Shown one piece after another: positions 1 through 8,842 of a stretch of DNA of 64,000 nt. Below the pieces are notes generated by a model. It was not told the origin of the DNA, did no database searches, and worked only from the letters and a program-made list of their open reading frames with translations. The DNA lies in NCBI GenBank assembly GCA_947567425.1, contig CANOLV010000001.1:186001-250000 (forward strand). Direction: 5' to 3'. Source of the DNA: an uncultured Porphyromonadaceae bacterium. GTDB lineage: Bacteria; Bacteroidota; Bacteroidia; Bacteroidales; Muribaculaceae. How positions within the stretch are numbered: position 1 is the first letter of the stretch; every line of letters begins with the position of its first letter. The position numbers were made by a program, and so were the translations under genes.

Positions 1-8
1 GGTGCCTA

Positions 9-16
9 CAAAGATA
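9..16 (-). promoter_or_regulatory. -7 box facing off the left edge
   Basis: The minus strand reads TATCTTTG, an exact match to the Bacteroidetes -7 consensus TAnnTTTG. No convincing TTTG lies 19-20 bases upstream. If real, it would drive a gene to the left of the window, divergent from the CvpA-like gene. Confidence 0.35.
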
Positions 17-79
17 GCGATTTAGCCGATGGAATTCAGATAAAATGAGTAATTTTGTAGGCTAAAAATTGATTGAAAA

Positions 80-595
80 GTGAGTGCTATCGACATTGCG
101 ATATTGGTCGTGTTGGGCGCGTCGCTCATATACGGACTCTACAAAGGCATCATAAGCCAGCTGGCATCCCTGGGCGGTATTGTGCTGGGCATAGTGGCAT
201 GCCGCTTTTTCGCCAAAGACATGGGTCCGCTGGTGATGCAGACATTCCCGGAGACGTTCACATCCGAGACGGCGGCTTCGATAGCCGGCACTGTCATCCT
301 CTTTCTGCTGGTGTTCTTCACGGTCGGGGCTTTCGCCTCGCTCACCAGGAAGCTGACCCATACGCTCCTGTTAGGATGGCTCGACCACCTGCTCGGATGC
401 GTGTTCTGCGTGTTCAAGTGGCTATTGGTAATGAGCATCGTGCTGAACCTTTGGTATATGGCCAGCCCCGGAAGCCGCATATTCACCACATCACACCTCA
501 TGGACGGAGAGATGCTGCCGTGGATAATGGGCATAGCCCCGGACATGTTCGGAGTCGTGGGCGACCAGTTTAAAGTGATGGTCAACTCGATGTAG
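80..595 (+). CDS. CvpA family membrane protein
   Basis: This 171-residue integral membrane protein has four hydrophobic stretches, at roughly residues 5-25, 28-45, 65-88 and 105-125. The N-terminal pattern (DIAILVVLGASLIYGLYKG) is typical of the CvpA/colicin V production family, whose members are small inner-membrane proteins of poorly defined role. The frame opens with GTG at 80, and no in-frame ATG gives a better N-terminus. It lies 71 bases before sufB on the same strand. No strong -7/-33 promoter is visible in that gap, so it may be cotranscribed with the suf genes. Family call fairly sure; function unknown. Confidence 0.8.
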   Translation: MSAIDIAILVVLGASLIYGLYKGIISQLASLGGIVLGIVACRFFAKDMGPLVMQTFPETFTSETAASIAGTVILFLLVFFTVGAFASLTRKLTHTLLLGWLDHLLGCVFCVFKWLLVMSIVLNLWYMASPGSRIFTTSHLMDGEMLPWIMGIAPDMFGVVGDQFKVMVNSM

Positions 596-666
596 CGCGA
601 CCTGCAATTCAACAATAAAAGCCGACAGTTGTTTTTACTGATATCTACCACAGAAATACATAGACA

Positions 667-2145
667 ATGAGCAAAGATAACCAAAATACCCCCGACGGGA
701 AATCGGACAACGAAAAGATCATCAACAACGTCACCGACAACGAGTACAAATACGGATTTGTCACCGACATCGACACCGACGTGATTCCTCGCGGACTCAG
801 CGAGGAGGTGGTGCGTCTGATTTCGGCGAAAAAGCAGGAACCACAGTGGCTCCTCGAATTCCGTCTGAAAGCCTACCGCCACTGGCTCACACTGAAAATG
901 CCCAAATGGGCGCATCTCGACATTCCACCAATCGACTACCAGGCCATCAGCTACTACGCCGCTCCCCGCAAAAAGGAAGGGCCAAAAAGTCTCGACGAGG
1001 TAGACCCCGAACTCATCGACACATTCAACAAACTCGGCATACCGCTCAATGAGCAGAAGGCCCTGTCGGGAATGGCCGTCGACGCCGTGATGGACTCCGT
1101 GTCGGTAAAGACCACGCATAAGGAGAAGCTGGCCGAACTGGGAGTCATATTCTGCTCCTTCTCGGAAGCGGTCAAGGACTATCCGGACCTCGTGAGGAAA
1201 TATCTGGGCAGCGTGGTGAGCTACCGCGACAACTTCTTCGCCGCGCTTAACTCGGCGGTGTTCTCCGACGGATCATTCGTCTACATACCCAAAGGCGTGC
1301 GGTGCCCGATGGAGCTGTCGACCTACTTCAGAATCAATGCCGCGGGCACAGGCCAATTCGAGCGCACACTCATCGTGGCCGACGACGATGCATACGTCAG
1401 CTACCTCGAAGGATGCACGGCGCCGATGCGCGATGAGAACCAGCTGCACGCCGCCATAGTCGAAATTGTGGTCGAAGACCGTGCCGAAGTCAAGTATTCC
1501 ACGGTCCAGAACTGGTACTCAGGCGACAAGGACGGCAACGGAGGTGTCTACAACTTCGTGACAAAGCGCGGACTTTGCCGCGGTGACTACTCGAAGCTCT
1601 CGTGGACACAGGTAGAGACCGGATCGGCCATCACTTGGAAATACCCCAGCTGCGTGCTGCAGGGTGAAGGTTCTGTAGGAGAATTCTACTCCGTAGCCGT
1701 GACCAAGAACTACCAGCAGGCCGACACCGGTACGAAGATGATACACGTGGGTCGCAACTCTCGCTCGACAATAGTCAGCAAAGGTATATCGGCCGGACAC
1801 AGCCAGAACTCCTACCGCGGACTGGTGAAAGTGGCCCCGAAAGCCGACGGATGCCGCAACTACACCCAATGCGACAGCCTGCTCCTTAGTTCGACATGCG
1901 GAGCGCACACATTCCCATACATCGACGTGCTGAACGACACCGCGATAGTCGAGCACGAGGCCACCACCTCGAAAATATCCGAGGACCAGGTGTTCTACTG
2001 CAATCAGCGCGGAATCCCGACAGAAGAGGCCATCGGCCTGATAGTCAACGGATATGCCAAAGAGGTGATGAACAAATTGCCCATGGAGTTTGCCGTCGAA
2101 GCTCAGAAACTCCTGCAAATAACCCTCGAAGGCTCAGTAGGATAA
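667..2145 (+). CDS. sufB: Fe-S cluster assembly scaffold SufB
   Basis: A 492-residue SufB, close to the usual length of about 480. SufB with SufC and SufD forms the SufBC2D scaffold on which Fe-S clusters are built in the cytosol. The conserved SufB core is clear: [20 protein letters not shown] near residue 165, [13 protein letters not shown] sequence near 205, and the C-terminal region with [12 protein letters not shown] and YCNQRGI. It is first of four genes in the order sufB-sufC-sufD-sufS, all on one strand with 11-52 base gaps, which supports an operon. SufE and SufA partners are not in this cluster. Confidence 0.97.
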   Translation: MSKDNQNTPDGKSDNEKIINNVTDNEYKYGFVTDIDTDVIPRGLSEEVVRLISAKKQEPQWLLEFRLKAYRHWLTLKMPKWAHLDIPPIDYQAISYYAAPRKKEGPKSLDEVDPELIDTFNKLGIPLNEQKALSGMAVDAVMDSVSVKTTHKEKLAELGVIFCSFSEAVKDYPDLVRKYLGSVVSYRDNFFAALNSAVFSDGSFVYIPKGVRCPMELSTYFRINAAGTGQFERTLIVADDDAYVSYLEGCTAPMRDENQLHAAIVEIVVEDRAEVKYSTVQNWYSGDKDGNGGVYNFVTKRGLCRGDYSKLSWTQVETGSAITWKYPSCVLQGEGSVGEFYSVAVTKNYQQADTGTKMIHVGRNSRSTIVSKGISAGHSQNSYRGLVKVAPKADGCRNYTQCDSLLLSSTCGAHTFPYIDVLNDTAIVEHEATTSKISEDQVFYCNQRGIPTEEAIGLIVNGYAKEVMNKLPMEFAVEAQKLLQITLEGSVG

Positions 2146-2189
2146 TCGCTAACAATAACCACCCAACAAGATAATACACCCCATAGATC

Positions 2190-2954
2190 ATGGATAATAA
2201 AATATTGCTCGACGTCAAGAACCTGCACGCGTCGATTGACGGAAAAGAAATCTTAAAAGGAATCAACCTCCAGGTACGCGAGGGGGAAGTGCATGCGATA
2301 ATGGGTCCCAACGGATCCGGAAAGTCTACCCTCTCGATGGTATTGGCCGGAGCTCCGGGCTACAGCGTGACCGAAGGTTCGGCCACATTCCACGGCAAGG
2401 AACTTCTCGAACTCTCGCCCGAGGACAGGAGCCACGAAGGACTGTTCCTGTCGTTTCAGTATCCGGTGGAGATTCCGGGAGTGTCGATGGTCAATTTCAT
2501 GAGGGCGGCCGTCAACGAAAAGCGTAAATACTTCAATGAAGCGCCCCTGTCGGCCTCCGACTTTCTGAAACTGATGCGCCAGAAACGCGCAGTGGTCGAG
2601 CTCGACAATAAACTGGCCTCAAGATCCGTCAACGAAGGATTCTCCGGAGGCGAGAAAAAACGCAACGAGATATTCCAGATGGCAGTACTCGAACCCTCCC
2701 TGTCGATTCTCGACGAGACCGACTCCGGACTTGACATCGATGCGCTACGCATAGTGGCCGGAGGCGTAAACAAGCTCAAAAACGAGAAAAACGCCACCAT
2801 AGTAATCACCCACTACCAGCGCCTGCTCGACTATATAAAGCCCGACTTCGTGCATGTGCTCTACAAAGGCCGCATAGTGATGACCGGAGGACCGGAACTG
2901 GCTCTCGAACTCGAAGAGAAAGGCTACGACTGGATTAAGGAGTCTAACGATTAA
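2190..2954 (+). CDS. sufC: Fe-S assembly ATPase SufC
   Basis: A 254-residue ABC-type ATPase that powers the SufBCD scaffold; unlike transporters it acts in the cytosol with SufB and SufD. Walker A is GPNGSGKST at residues 39-47. The signature region is the SufC-specific FSGGEKKRNEI, and Walker B continues into LDETDSGLD, the form that separates SufC from transport ATPases. It starts 44 bases after sufB and ends 12 bases before sufD, consistent with fixed stoichiometry from one transcript. Confidence 0.97.
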   Translation: MDNKILLDVKNLHASIDGKEILKGINLQVREGEVHAIMGPNGSGKSTLSMVLAGAPGYSVTEGSATFHGKELLELSPEDRSHEGLFLSFQYPVEIPGVSMVNFMRAAVNEKRKYFNEAPLSASDFLKLMRQKRAVVELDNKLASRSVNEGFSGGEKKRNEIFQMAVLEPSLSILDETDSGLDIDALRIVAGGVNKLKNEKNATIVITHYQRLLDYIKPDFVHVLYKGRIVMTGGPELALELEEKGYDWIKESND

Positions 2955-2966
2955 CGAGTCCATACC

Positions 2967-4310
2967 ATGAGCAGTATCAGACAATACATCGACATATACC
3001 GCGACAATGCCAAGGCGCTGGACGACAACTCGTCGCCGGTGCTGAACGCCTTGCGCCCCAAAGCCTTCGAAGCCCTCGACGGCAAGGAACTGCCCCGTAG
3101 AGGCGATGAAGGCTATGAAAAGACCTCGCTGGAGGACATGTTTGCCCCCGACTTCGGACTTAACATATTCCGGCTCGACATTCCAGTCGACATAGCCGAC
3201 ACTTTCAAGTGCGACGTGCCGAGGGTAAGCACGTTGATGGCCTACGTCATAAACGACAAGTTCGTGAAGAGCGCCGCCCTGACCGACAGGCTTCCCGAAG
3301 GGGTCATATTCGGATCGCTCGCCCGGGAATCGGCGGTGCATCCGCAACTGGCCGGGCAATACTACGGACAGCTCGCATCGCTCCACGACGTGCCGACGGC
3401 TCTCAACACTCTCCTGGTGCAGGACGGTGTGGTCCTTTACGTGCCGCGCGGCGTAAAACTCGAAAAACCGCTCCAACTCGTCAACATATTCAGTTCGCCC
3501 ACTCCGCTGATGGCGGTCAGAAGGGTGCTCATCATCCTTGAGGACGACGCCAAGGCTCAGATGCTTGTATGCGACCATACCCAGGACGGCGAACGAGGCT
3601 ACATGTCGTCGCAGGTAGTAGAGATATTCCTGGGGCGCAACGCATCGCTCGATCTCTACGACATGGAGGAGTCATCGCCGCTCACTTCACGCTGCTCGCA
3701 GCTATATGCACGGCAGGAGGAAGGATCGCGGCTGCTGGTCAACGGCACAACCCTCGCCTGCGGCACCACCCGCAACGACTACCACATATCGCTCGAAGGA
3801 GCCGGGGCATCGTCGATGCTCACCGGAATGGCCATCGCATCCGGACACCAGCATGTCGACAACGACTCATGCGTCAACCACCGCACACACGACTGCGAGA
3901 GCCGCCAGAAGTTCAAATACATCCTCGACGACGAAGCTACGGGAGCATTCGAAGGCGGCATAACTGTCTTTCCCGGAGCCGAACGGACCAGCGCATACCA
4001 AAGCAACAAGAACATACTCGCATCGGCCGCCGCCAAGATGCACACCAAGCCGCAGCTGCTCATATACTGCGACGACGTTAAGTGCAGCCACGGAGCCACC
4101 ACCGGCCAACTCGACCAAAACGCGCTCTTCTACATGCGTCAGCGCGGCATCTCGGAGAAGATGGCCCGCACCATGCTGATGCAGGCGTTCATGGCCGACG
4201 TGATCGACACCGTCACCATCGACGGACTCGACGACAGGCTGCGTCACCTCGTCGAGAAGCGTCTCCACGGACAGTCGTCGTTCTGCTCCGACTGCGCCCT
4301 GTCAAAGTAA
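2967..4310 (+). CDS. sufD: Fe-S assembly protein SufD
   Basis: A 447-residue SufD, the second beta-helical subunit of the SufBC2D complex, involved in iron entry and cluster assembly. The C-terminal half shows the family features: a H-x-D style segment (QHVDNDSCVNH near residue 295), CSHGATTGQLD and a FYMRQRGIS motif shared with SufB. The first ~150 residues diverge, as is usual for SufD. It lies between sufC and sufS in the expected order. Confidence 0.95.
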   Translation: MSSIRQYIDIYRDNAKALDDNSSPVLNALRPKAFEALDGKELPRRGDEGYEKTSLEDMFAPDFGLNIFRLDIPVDIADTFKCDVPRVSTLMAYVINDKFVKSAALTDRLPEGVIFGSLARESAVHPQLAGQYYGQLASLHDVPTALNTLLVQDGVVLYVPRGVKLEKPLQLVNIFSSPTPLMAVRRVLIILEDDAKAQMLVCDHTQDGERGYMSSQVVEIFLGRNASLDLYDMEESSPLTSRCSQLYARQEEGSRLLVNGTTLACGTTRNDYHISLEGAGASSMLTGMAIASGHQHVDNDSCVNHRTHDCESRQKFKYILDDEATGAFEGGITVFPGAERTSAYQSNKNILASAAAKMHTKPQLLIYCDDVKCSHGATTGQLDQNALFYMRQRGISEKMARTMLMQAFMADVIDTVTIDGLDDRLRHLVEKRLHGQSSFCSDCALSK

Positions 4311-4362
4311 CCTCGATCAGAGAGGGTGTTTACAAATATAACTGTTAATATCTTAAAGCGTT

Positions 4363-5586
4363 ATGAATTTCGACGTAGAGCGATACCGCAACGACTTCCC
4401 CGGACTAAACCGCTCCATCTACGGACGGCCCCTGACATATCTTGACAACACCGCCACATCGCAGACCCCAAAATGCGTGGTCGATGCCATCGAGGCGATG
4501 TACTACAACTCCAAGGCAAACGTACACCGCGGCGTGCATACTCTCTCCCAGGAGATGACCATGCTGCAGGAGGCGGCGAGGGAGCGCGTCAGGAGGTTCA
4601 TCAACGCATACTCTACCGAGGAAATCATATTCACCCGCGGCACCACCGAAAGCATCAATCTCGTGGCGGCCTCGATGGGACGCGGCTTCCGCGACGGCGA
4701 CGAAGTGATCGTGTCGGTGATGGAACACCACTCCAACATAGTGCCATGGCAATTGCTCAGCCTGAACGGCCGCAACATAACCCTGCGGGTAATTCCGATG
4801 GATGAGCGCGGCGTGCTCGACATGGACGCTTACCGGACAATGTTCAACGAGCATACGGCCATGGTCAGCGTGACCCACGTCAGCAACGTGCTCGGCACCA
4901 TCAACCCTGTAAAGGAGATCGCCGCCGAAGCACACCGCCACGGTGTGCCGGTGCTGATCGACGGTGCCCAGGCCGTGAGCCACCGACGTGTCGATGTCAG
5001 CGACATAGACTGCGACTTTTACGCATTCTCGGCACATAAGATGTACGGCCCTACAGGCGTCGGCGTACTGTATGGCAAAAAGTCAATGCTTGAAAAGATG
5101 CCCCCCTATCAAGGTGGAGGCGAGATGATAGCCCACGTATCGTTTGACCGCACCACCTACGCCGACCTGCCGTTCAAATTCGAGGCGGGCACCCCGGACT
5201 TCATCGGCATAGCGGCCATGCACAAAGCCATCGACTATATGGAGTCGATAGGCATGGAGCGGATCGAGCGATATGAGAAAGAGATTCTCGACTACGCCAC
5301 CGGACGGATGGAAAGTGAGTTTCCGTCACTCCGGATCTATGGCAAAGCTCCCGAAAAGGATGCCATCGTATCCTTCATGCTGGGCGACGCGCACCCCTAC
5401 GACGTAGGCTTGTTGCTTGATAAGCAAGGAATAGCGGTCCGTACCGGACACCACTGCGCCCAGCCTCTTCTGGAAAGCCTCGGTCTTGAAGGTGTAGTCA
5501 GGGCCTCATTCGCCCTTTACAACACACACGAAGAGGTGGACCGCTTCATAGCGGCCCTCCATCGCATCGAACCGATGCTCCTTTAA
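4363..5586 (+). CDS. sufS: cysteine desulfurase SufS (group II)
   Basis: A 407-residue PLP enzyme that removes sulfur from cysteine and passes it, as a persulfide, to the Suf scaffold. The PLP lysine is K226 in SAHKMYGPTG, and the persulfide cysteine is C365 in RTGHHCAQPLL, the short-loop arrangement of group II (SufS-like) enzymes. Length matches the family. It closes the suf operon 52 bases after sufD. Its 3' end is only 16 bases from the converging porin gene, with no clear terminator in between. Confidence 0.96.
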   Translation: MNFDVERYRNDFPGLNRSIYGRPLTYLDNTATSQTPKCVVDAIEAMYYNSKANVHRGVHTLSQEMTMLQEAARERVRRFINAYSTEEIIFTRGTTESINLVAASMGRGFRDGDEVIVSVMEHHSNIVPWQLLSLNGRNITLRVIPMDERGVLDMDAYRTMFNEHTAMVSVTHVSNVLGTINPVKEIAAEAHRHGVPVLIDGAQAVSHRRVDVSDIDCDFYAFSAHKMYGPTGVGVLYGKKSMLEKMPPYQGGGEMIAHVSFDRTTYADLPFKFEAGTPDFIGIAAMHKAIDYMESIGMERIERYEKEILDYATGRMESEFPSLRIYGKAPEKDAIVSFMLGDAHPYDVGLLLDKQGIAVRTGHHCAQPLLESLGLEGVVRASFALYNTHEEVDRFIAALHRIEPMLL

Positions 5587-5602
5587 TCTGCTTAATTGAT
5601 TA

Positions 5603-6631
5603 TCAGAAACGGATGACGAGTTCGGCAAGAACCTTGTCGCCCTTGCCCTGAGGAGCCTTCACACCGTCGTCGAAGAACATCTTCTCGTAGTTGAGACGTA
5701 TGTCGCAGTGTACCGGACCCTTTATGTAGCTCAATGTGGCTCCGAGGGTGATGCGCTGACGTGCCGGGTCGGTAGTGGTCAGATCGCCCGCGGCATTGCG
5801 CTTGCCGTTGCTGTGGTCGGTCATTCCGTCGAATCGGCCTTGGAAAGACATCTGATTGAACACGCCCGCCTTCACCGGGATATGATAGTCGGCATAGATC
5901 ACGTAGGCATGGCAGGCATCGTGGGCCGAATTGGTGTAATGCTTGTTGATATATTCGCCCGACACGAGCCAGCGTCCCGCGCTCCAGGTCACAGCTCCGT
6001 CGATAAGGTTGATTCTCACCGAATCGGGTATAAGGGTCTTGACGCCCGCATTCAGCGACACATTGCCCCATTTGTAAGTCACTTTACCGGAGTATGCCAT
6101 CTCGCTGTGCCACTTCTCGTGGTCGGCTATCGACGACGGATTGAACGCACCCGCCTCGATGCTCAAAGGCACATCCTTGAACGAGTAAATCAATTTTGCG
6201 CCTACGGCACGCACATTGCACACCTCTTTGCCGAGATACGAACGGTTGGCAAAGATATAGTTGCTTGGAGCCTTGGTCGGGTCTACACCGAACGGCATTC
6301 TGAACTGTCCGGCCTGTACCTGAAGTCCGCGCGCCAGAGTGATCCTGCCCCATGCGTCGAGAAATTTCATAGTTCCCCGGTCGGAGGCGTCTATCTGGAT
6401 GAAGTACTCTATCGGCTGCGCTATGCGTCCGTCGACACTGATACGCGCGTTACGGACCTGAAAACGGCTGTCGCCCGACTCAGTCTCCATTTCCCAGCGC
6501 GAACGTATGGCTCCGTGGATATTAGGCTTATAATCTACAGTCTCCTGCGCCATTGCCAATACCGGCATAAAAATCGTTGCGCACAAAAAAGCGGACTTAA
6601 TCCGCGAGATAATAGTTGTCACTTTTTCCAT
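5603..6631 (-). CDS. phosphate-selective porin O/P-like outer membrane protein
   Basis: A 342-residue predicted beta-barrel with an N-terminal signal peptide ending near AMAQ. Alternating strands run to a C-terminal ELVIRF, the aromatic-ended last strand of outer-membrane barrels. The sequence (GAIRSRWEMETES, FQVRNARISVDGRI, QAGQFRMPFGVD) is typical of the OprO/OprP-like porin family in Bacteroidetes; the actual substrate is not shown. The longer frame to 6730 runs through a promoter, so the ATG at 6631 is preferred. The -7 box ends only 9 bases before this ATG, so the mRNA may be leaderless. Confidence 0.85.
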   Translation of the reverse strand: MEKVTTIISRIKSAFLCATIFMPVLAMAQETVDYKPNIHGAIRSRWEMETESGDSRFQVRNARISVDGRIAQPIEYFIQIDASDRGTMKFLDAWGRITLARGLQVQAGQFRMPFGVDPTKAPSNYIFANRSYLGKEVCNVRAVGAKLIYSFKDVPLSIEAGAFNPSSIADHEKWHSEMAYSGKVTYKWGNVSLNAGVKTLIPDSVRINLIDGAVTWSAGRWLVSGEYINKHYTNSAHDACHAYVIYADYHIPVKAGVFNQMSFQGRFDGMTDHSNGKRNAAGDLTTTDPARQRITLGATLSYIKGPVHCDIRLNYEKMFFDDGVKAPQGKGDKVLAELVIRF

Positions 6632-6639
6632 ATTTTCCG

Positions 6640-6670
6640 CAAAGTTAAGCAAAATCCGCCTAACGGCAAA
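6640..6670 (-). promoter_or_regulatory. sigma-ABfr-type promoter for the porin gene
   Basis: On the minus strand TTTG (6670-6667), a 19-base spacer and TAACTTTG (6647-6640) match the Bacteroidetes -33/-7 consensus exactly. Transcription would begin near 6634, about three bases before the ATG at 6631. Confidence 0.75.
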
Positions 6671-6687
6671 GTCCTCCGCCGGACACT

Positions 6688-6728
6688 GAAAAAACAGAGT
6701 GGCGGCACCTTTTCCGGCACCGCCACTC
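6688..6728 (-). terminator. terminator after the lipoprotein gene
   Basis: A 9-bp stem (GAGTGGCGG with CCGCCACTC, 6697-6705 and 6720-6728) is followed on the minus strand by a TGTTTTTTC run. It lies 39 bases past the stop of the minus-strand lipoprotein gene and ends the TonB receptor-lipoprotein unit. Confidence 0.7.
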
Positions 6729-6766
6729 ATATATTATATTATGTCACGTATTATCCGATCGGATGA

Positions 6767-8815
6767 TTATTCGACCTTGCCCCCAAGCCACGTAGAGTAG
6801 ACAAGCTTCCACTCTGCATGTCCGATAAGCTCATATCTGACGGTGTCGTTGACCTTCTGCAGCTTAGACTCTTTGTCCCTATCGTATGTCACATAGTCAA
6901 GCTCATATATGATAGGCTCGTTGTAGCCGTCGATAAGGTCGGCGTCGGGATAATTGGCCTTCAAGGTCACCGGCATGGTCACGTAAAGGAAGTTGTCCTT
7001 CATCATCGGCTGAATCTCATCGGTCGGGGTGTCGGCCCAGGGAGCATAGCCGGCCGCAGTGCTGACGCTCAGATTGACATTACAGTAGTGGTACGATACA
7101 CCGGAGAAGAACTCGGAGTTGCCGTAGCTGTCGATATAGCCTGCGCCCTTATTCTCGCGTACCCAGTCTACTATAGGCTTATAGTATTTTGCGCCGATTT
7201 CAGAATCATTGACAGCCGGGATGGAGATGATCACGTTCGGGTCAAACATCCATTCACCCTTGACCTTGGCAAACTGGTCGACTTTAGTCTCCACACCCTC
7301 GTTAAGCACCCATTCTGTGCCGTTGTAGACGAAATTGCGGCAGTTGCCGTACTTGGCGGTAGTCTGGTAAGCCACATATTCCGACTGTCCTTCCGGAGCG
7401 TAAGGGAACTTCTGCTTCAGGAACAGCGGGAGCACACGCAGCGCATTGTCGTTTGACAGATACGGGCCATAGCCCACGGTGGCATTGTCGGACGGACTCA
7501 TCATGTAAGCGGCATACGACGGGGCCCATTTGGTACCGTCGAAATAATACAGGCCGTTGTCTTCAAACTTGTCGATGGGGGTCGGAGCCGGAACGTAAGG
7601 CTCGTCGGATCCCATCGGAGAGCATGCGGTGCCGTTGACCTCTGTTACTACGAAATTGAGGTAGGTAGGCTTCTGGGTGTTCCTATCCACATTTGCGGAA
7701 ATGACGTAACCCTTGATAGCCACGGTCTCATCCTTCTTGCAGAGTGCCTTCAGCTCGTCGGTGGCCTGATAGAAGCTGCCGTTGTATGTGGCTCCGTCCA
7801 CAGAGAAGTTGATATAGTTGCCTACGGAGTAGAATGTACCGGTGACTGAGACATACTTGGCATGCAGACCGGCAGCCTGATTGTTGGCGTTGGCGTATGA
7901 TTCGGCATAGTTGTCAAATGAAGCGGCGGTCAGAGCCTCGGCTGTCGGATAGGCATATACCTTCGACGAAAGGTTGTTCTCCTCCACCGGAGCTATCTGC
8001 AGACCTCCGTTGTACTTGCTTCCCGATCCTGACACCTGCATCTCCATGCCTATTTTGTATTTGGAGGCGTTGAATGTCTTGCCGTAATACACCAGCAGGC
8101 TTCCGGTGGCGTCGGTAAGGATATATCCCTGGCCACAGATGGCGGTTATATAGCCCTTGACAGTATAGTTGCCGGAGATGGTGACATTCTTGATGTCGGT
8201 CAGCACCACAGGCTTGAATTCCGGATCTTCGCCGGCCTGGTTGTAGTTGGCGATGACGTAGGTTCCCTCCTCGGCATTGGGATATGCCGCGGCAAGAAAT
8301 CCGGGTATATAGCTCGTTGCGGCGGTCGACGGCGAGAAGGCGTCGGTGTATGCCGCGTCGCTGCCCCAGGCTGAGATGTAGTCGTCATTGGTCACTGTGT
8401 ATATCTTGGCGGCATAGATGGCCTGGCACAGTTCCGGACGTCCGTGCGAAACGTCGTAGGTCACCTTTACGGTCGACCCGTTGTTCTCTGCAAAGTATGG
8501 GAAGCTCGACGAACCGAAGTAGGCCGGCAGATATTTCTGGGCAGTGATCTTGTCGGTAAAATACCCGTTGGTACCCACGGCGGCAAGTTCCTTCGACAGA
8601 CCGTCGGCCTCGGCAAGAGCCTTGTTGGCGGCAAGATCGGCGATAGTCTTATAATCGGCGGCTGTAAGCACATATTCGATGTTGGATATATTGGAGGTCA
8701 CCGGCGGTTCTTCGAAGCCGTCAAGATACTCGTCATTCCAATCGTTGGCGGAGCAACCGGCCAGTGCGACCATCGTACCGCATGCGAGCAGACCTTTGAA
8801 AATATTGTATTTCAT
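6767..8815 (-). CDS. large surface lipoprotein with OB-fold-like segment
   Basis: A 682-residue predicted lipoprotein. The signal peptide ends in the lipobox LAGC with acceptor cysteine C21. Around residues 210-275 a segment (NVTISGNYTVKGYITAICGQ, then GYILTDATGSLLVYYG) resembles the OB-fold-like modules found in Bacteroidetes surface lipoproteins. A similar pattern (ASFDNYAESYAN ... YVSVTGTFYSVGNYINFSV) recurs near residues 300-350, suggesting two related modules. The rest is not recognised. It starts 27 bases after the TonB receptor gene and is probably its cotranscribed surface partner, in the place usually held by SusD, which it does not resemble. Ligand unknown. Confidence 0.75.
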   Translation of the reverse strand: MKYNIFKGLLACGTMVALAGCSANDWNDEYLDGFEEPPVTSNISNIEYVLTAADYKTIADLAANKALAEADGLSKELAAVGTNGYFTDKITAQKYLPAYFGSSSFPYFAENNGSTVKVTYDVSHGRPELCQAIYAAKIYTVTNDDYISAWGSDAAYTDAFSPSTAATSYIPGFLAAAYPNAEEGTYVIANYNQAGEDPEFKPVVLTDIKNVTISGNYTVKGYITAICGQGYILTDATGSLLVYYGKTFNASKYKIGMEMQVSGSGSKYNGGLQIAPVEENNLSSKVYAYPTAEALTAASFDNYAESYANANNQAAGLHAKYVSVTGTFYSVGNYINFSVDGATYNGSFYQATDELKALCKKDETVAIKGYVISANVDRNTQKPTYLNFVVTEVNGTACSPMGSDEPYVPAPTPIDKFEDNGLYYFDGTKWAPSYAAYMMSPSDNATVGYGPYLSNDNALRVLPLFLKQKFPYAPEGQSEYVAYQTTAKYGNCRNFVYNGTEWVLNEGVETKVDQFAKVKGEWMFDPNVIISIPAVNDSEIGAKYYKPIVDWVRENKGAGYIDSYGNSEFFSGVSYHYCNVNLSVSTAAGYAPWADTPTDEIQPMMKDNFLYVTMPVTLKANYPDADLIDGYNEPIIYELDYVTYDRDKESKLQKVNDTVRYELIGHAEWKLVYSTWLGGKVE

Positions 8816-8842
8816 AATTGTTTGTATTCGCTTGTTAAGTGA

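Noticed and set aside
139..1119. 326-codon open frame on the minus strand across cvpA and sufB
   Set aside because: Antisense to two well-supported genes, no recognisable domain, Cys/His/Arg-rich composition typical of shadow frames.
2745..3578. 277-codon minus-strand frame over sufC-sufD
   Set aside because: Shadow of conserved suf genes; no protein-like features.
5708..6766. 352-codon plus-strand frame over the porin
   Set aside because: Antisense to a barrel protein with signal peptide, promoter and terminal aromatic strand; the opposing frame has none of these.
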